DNA from: PCC-6406 sp964353225
GTDB lineage: Bacteria > Cyanobacteriota > Cyanobacteriia > Phormidesmidales > Phormidesmidaceae
DNA: 8,004 bases
Direction: 5' to 3'
NCBI GenBank assembly: GCA_964353225.1
Contig: CAYGVA010000188.1
Location: forward strand, 1 to 8,004
Shown: positions 5,779-8,004 of the stretch, piece by piece
Numbering within the stretch: position 1 is the stretch's first letter
Layout: each line of letters starts with the position of its first letter
The notes under the pieces: generated by a model
What the model was told of the DNA's origin: nothing
What the model saw: only the letters and a program-made list of their open reading frames with translations
Database searches by the model: none
Position numbers and translations under genes: made by a program

Positions 5779-6918
5779 TTATGAACCGGTCATAATGGGT
5801 TCGGGTGCGGTTTCTACAGCAGATGGTGGGGGTTGATTAGACCGCTGCCGCCGTTCCGCCATCAGTTTGGGGCGGAGATAGAGATTTTCGAGCAAGACCG
5901 CGCCCCCGGCGATCCAAGGGGGAACAATCAACGCCCCGATAATGCCTAGCACCTGGGCTCCCCCTAGCACCGCCAACAGTTGATACAGCGGGTGAACCCC
6001 CACAGAAGAGCCCACCAGAAGCGGGTCGAGCACGTAGGTCTCTAGATTTTGAATCACCACGTACAAAATCAAAATCCACAGAATGGTCCATCCTCCCTGG
6101 GAAATGGCCACCACCAATGCCGGGATCGCCCCCAAAATCGGCCCCAAAAAGGGAATCAGATTGGTGAAACCGGCGATCGCCCCCAAGCCCAACGCAAATT
6201 CAGAGAGTCCTAGGGCTGAAAGGCTGACCGTGGTCGCGATCGACAAAATGGCAGACACCAAAAAACGGCCCCGGATATAACTCCCAATCCGATTGCTAAT
6301 CGGGGGCATCTGGGCTGCAATCCGCTCATCCCAGGGGCGAGGCAAGAGCCGCACAAAATTATCGGTCAAGGTGCGACTATCGGCCAGCATATAGCCGGAC
6401 AAAAAGATGGCCAGAACTAGGCTAAACACCCCGCCCAAAATGCCCGTGGTCACCCCATAGGAGCGCACCAATAACTGCTGACTAGAGCGAATGGCCCACT
6501 GGGTCAGCCCCTGGATATCGACCAGTTGATTCAACAACTCGCTGGCGAGGTCAGGCCGCTGATCGTTAAAGGAGAGCACCCAACCCTCGGCATAGTCCAG
6601 CGCTTGTTTGAGCGACACCGGTAACTGACGAATCAACCGCTGGATCTGCTCAAATACGGTGGGACCGGCCAGCAGTCCGAGACCGGTAATACCGCTAATG
6701 ATGGTGAGGTAAACCAAAATCACCCCCAGCCACCGGGGAATACGATAACGCTCTAAGCCATCAACGATGGGCGCGATGGACGCAGCCAGCACCACCGCAA
6801 TCATCACCAATAGGACTAAACTGCGCAGGTTCCACAACAACAGCAATAGGGGCACGGCGGCGATGAGCCAAACCACGCTGCTTATGGATAGGGTGAGCTT
6901 TGGATTGCGGGATTGCAT
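5779..6918 (-). CDS. AI-2E transporter family (PerM-like) permease
   Basis: This is a 379-residue polytopic inner-membrane protein of the AI-2E transporter family (PF01594). Two to three helices come first (about 13-55 and 64-86). A soluble amphipathic segment with many Gln and Leu residues spans about 87-150, and further helices lie at about 155-178, 218-237, 241-272, 276-295 and 312-345. Family hallmarks are GSYIRGR (212-218), PFLGPILGAIPALVV (256-270) and IQNLETYVLDPLLVG with VGVHPL (289-311). The last 30 or so residues are a polar, Pro-rich tail. Members have been linked to export of autoinducer-2 or to ion exchange, but the substrate of cyanobacterial copies is not known, and no quorum-sensing gene is nearby. 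The gene starts 89 nt after the SRPBCC gene and ends 112 nt before the SLC13 gene, all on one strand. A TATAGA box at 6948-6953 may be its own promoter. No Shine-Dalgarno is seen before the ATG at 6918. Confidence 0.9.
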   Translation of the reverse strand: MQSRNPKLTLSISSVVWLIAAVPLLLLLWNLRSLVLLVMIAVVLAASIAPIVDGLERYRIPRWLGVILVYLTIISGITGLGLLAGPTVFEQIQRLIRQLPVSLKQALDYAEGWVLSFNDQRPDLASELLNQLVDIQGLTQWAIRSSQQLLVRSYGVTTGILGGVFSLVLAIFLSGYMLADSRTLTDNFVRLLPRPWDERIAAQMPPISNRIGSYIRGRFLVSAILSIATTVSLSALGLSEFALGLGAIAGFTNLIPFLGPILGAIPALVVAISQGGWTILWILILYVVIQNLETYVLDPLLVGSSVGVHPLYQLLAVLGGAQVLGIIGALIVPPWIAGGAVLLENLYLRPKLMAERRQRSNQPPPSAVETAPEPIMTGS

Positions 6919-6947
6919 TGAGACACAATGACAACGTAATCCACTTA

Positions 6948-6953
6948 TCTATA
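6948..6953 (-). promoter_or_regulatory. Possible -10 box for the AI-2E family permease gene
   Basis: TATAGA on the - strand lies 29 nt upstream of the ATG at 6918. No good TTGACA partner is found at the usual distance; only a loose ATGACG sits 19 nt further upstream. Cyanobacterial promoters often have only a -10 box, so this is possible but weak. Confidence 0.25.
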
Positions 6954-7007
6954 GCAGATTTGTCCACAGGTCCGTCATACACTGTCGATCCCCATCAGGG
7001 GGCGCGG

Positions 7008-7604
7008 CTAAAGACTATCCCGGCTAGCCTGTCCACCACAGATAACCTGACGCATATGGGTTAAGTTCTGAGGCAGGTCCTGTTGGATGCCCTGACTGAG
7101 CACAAACCAGGGCAAAGGCACCGCTAGGGTGGCCTGAATGGTGTAGGTCAATAGGGTGCCAATCCGCCAGGGTCGGAACAGCAGGGTGGCTTCGAAGGCC
7201 GAAAAAATGCCGCGCTCTAACCGAAAGTGAATCTGCTCAGGGGGCGACTCATCGACTTGCAAATAGAGCTCACCAGCGGTAGGAATGCCCATCAACGACT
7301 TCTCCCCCACTTGGTAAAGACGGGGTTGACCAGACGCTGCGGGGGGCAGGTGACGGCTACAGGCAATATTGGGGAAGTACTCACTCCAGCGGGGATAGTC
7401 GGTGAGATGCTCCCATAGGGCGGCACCCGCCATCGGCAGGTACAACTGAGCGCTCACCAACCCACCGATCAGACCTTGGGGCGCAGTGGTGATCAAAACT
7501 TGGCCGGTCCGCAGCGCACTCGCCGCCCCTGGCGTGAGCGATCGCCCCTGGCTTGGTGTTGGTGTGGCGCTGGAGTGGGGGGACACCAATAGGGGGCTAA
7601 CCAT
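7008..7604 (-). CDS. SRPBCC (START-like, cyclase/dehydrase) family protein
   Basis: This 198-residue protein is probably soluble, with the hydrophobic-pocket SRPBCC fold at about residues 46-190. Visible marks are LWEHLTDYPRWSEYFPNI (63-80), the typical first helix and loop of the polyketide cyclase/COQ10-like group, then strands around 94-118, 124-131, 135-146 and 150-162. A closing helix with the PLPWFVLSQGIQQDLPQNLTHMR pattern (163-185) follows; the dlpxNL element is common in cyanobacterial members. Residues 1-32 are Ser, Pro and Thr rich and look disordered. The ATG at 7604 is well supported by AGGAGA (7611-7616) 6 nt upstream on the coding strand, the best ribosome site in this window. 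Such proteins bind lipids, quinones or pigments, but no ligand can be assigned. It is the first of four - strand genes and is divergent from the small membrane gene at 7800. Confidence 0.85.
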   Translation of the reverse strand: MVSPLLVSPHSSATPTPSQGRSLTPGAASALRTGQVLITTAPQGLIGGLVSAQLYLPMAGAALWEHLTDYPRWSEYFPNIACSRHLPPAASGQPRLYQVGEKSLMGIPTAGELYLQVDESPPEQIHFRLERGIFSAFEATLLFRPWRIGTLLTYTIQATLAVPLPWFVLSQGIQQDLPQNLTHMRQVICGGQASRDSL

Positions 7605-7610
7605 TAATTT

Positions 7611-7616
7611 TCTCCT
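7611..7616 (-). promoter_or_regulatory. Ribosome binding site of the SRPBCC gene
   Basis: AGGAGA on the - strand, 6 nt before the ATG at 7604, is a near-ideal Shine-Dalgarno sequence. It fixes this start rather than a later one closer to the folded domain. Confidence 0.75.
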
Positions 7617-7620
7617 AAAA

Positions 7621-7643
7621 GAGCAGTAGCGTTAGGGCTGCTC
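7621..7643. other. Inverted repeat in the SRPBCC gene leader
   Basis: GAGCAG (7621-7626) and CTGCTC (7638-7643) are perfect 6-nt arms around an 11-nt spacer. The element sits 5 nt upstream of the ribosome site AGGAGA, so if transcribed it could form a hairpin in the leader. The length is modest and chance cannot be excluded. Confidence 0.3.
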
Positions 7644-7660
7644 CTATGCCCTATTGTCCC

Positions 7661-7686
7661 CACCTTGCCGCAAAAGCAATAAGGTG
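7661..7686. promoter_or_regulatory. Inverted repeat in the divergent intergenic region
   Basis: CACCTT (7661-7666) and AAGGTG (7681-7686) are perfect arms around 14 nt. A related CGACCTTTA follows at 7729-7737. It lies about midway in the 195-nt gap between divergent genes, a usual place for an operator. No regulator is identified and no confident promoter boxes were found here. Confidence 0.3.
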
Positions 7687-7799
7687 TCGGTATTTAAACG
7701 TTCACAAGACCAGGATCCAGACAAATTCCGACCTTTAACAGTCGCTAGCACAGCTTAATCGCCACCCCATGGCAGAATTAAAGCGCTCCCAACTTTGCA

Positions 7800-8004
7800 A
7801 TGGTTCTTATGCCCATGGGTGGAAACTCAAATTTGGTGGTCACAATCCTACTGAATATTGTGGGGGTCATGCTGGTGCTGACCGCTGCAATTTTGGTGCT
7901 CCGGGGCTTAGGCTGGATTAATCAAATCCCGAGTTACGTGGTTTGGGCATTGGTCCTCGCCGCCACCGGCATGGGTATTTTGGGGGGCGTGCGATCGCGT
8001 CGTT
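7800..8004 (+). CDS. Small two-helix membrane protein, partial (cut by the window end)
   Basis: An open frame starts at ATG 7800, with other ATGs at 7809 and 7815 and an in-frame stop at 7779-7781, and it runs off the window after 68 codons. It shows a hydrophobic helix at about residues 11-34 (NLVVTILLNIVGVMLVLTAA and on), a short loop GLGWINQIPSY, a second helix at about 46-63 (VVWALVLAATGMGILGG), and then basic RSRR, suggesting that end faces the cytoplasm. A HIP1 octamer lies inside it at 7991-7998. I do not recognise the family; it looks like a small conserved cyanobacterial membrane protein. No clear ribosome site precedes any of the three ATGs, so the exact start is open. Confidence 0.6.
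   Translation, partial: MVLMPMGGNSNLVVTILLNIVGVMLVLTAAILVLRGLGWINQIPSYVVWALVLAATGMGILGGVRSRR

Noticed and set aside
7769..7921. 50-codon + strand frame from ATG 7769 overlapping the small membrane gene
   Set aside because: It has no ribosome site and no familiar motif, and it overlaps a clearly hydrophobic open frame at 7800 that continues to the window end.
141..7998. The nine GCGATCGC octamers as protein-binding sites or mobile element ends
   Set aside because: HIP1 over-representation is a genome-wide feature of many cyanobacteria, so they mark lineage and not local function.

Overview
This is an 8 kb stretch of cyanobacterial chromosome. I read nine copies of the octamer GCGATCGC (HIP1) in it, at 141, 256, 1672, 1790, 4411, 5675, 6173, 7538 and 7991; chance would give about 0.1. 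GC-rich hairpin repeats between genes and the best protein matches (CysC, an SLC13/RCK permease of the SAC1/SLT type, an AI-2E family permease, an SRPBCC protein) fit the same group. The repeat style suggests a filamentous or Leptolyngbya-like lineage, but that is a guess. No plasmid, phage, IS, CRISPR, tRNA or rRNA signal was seen.

Layout. (1) At 1-101 there is a short leader with an 18-nt direct repeat and a hairpin. (2) At 102-2991 two tandem + strand paralogues encode secreted DUF2330 proteins, separated by a gap holding a cyanobacterial-type hairpin repeat. (3) At 2998-3029 a perfect 14-bp hairpin sits between convergent genes, and a second hairpin follows at 3094-3121. (4) At 3172-7604 four - strand genes are read right to left: an SRPBCC-fold protein, an AI-2E family permease, an SLC13 permease with two RCK_C domains, and cysC (APS kinase). 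Gaps are 89, 112 and 152 nt, so they may form a loose transcription unit or several units. The gap before cysC holds a 25-nt dyad with a LysR-type T-N11-A core and a tight GC hairpin. (5) At 7605-7799 lies a divergent intergenic region with two inverted repeats. (6) From 7800 to the window end, a + strand two-helix membrane protein starts and is cut off.

How the genes may work together. The clearest link is SLC13 permease plus cysC: uptake of an oxyanion, plausibly sulfate, followed by phosphorylation of APS to PAPS. The two DUF2330 proteins are exported and share five cysteines, so they probably act outside the cytoplasmic membrane; their role is unknown. No stretch over 300 nt lacks a gene. 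I see no convincing new multi-gene system. The points most worth a second look are the diverged DUF2330 pair and the possible regulatory dyad in front of cysC.
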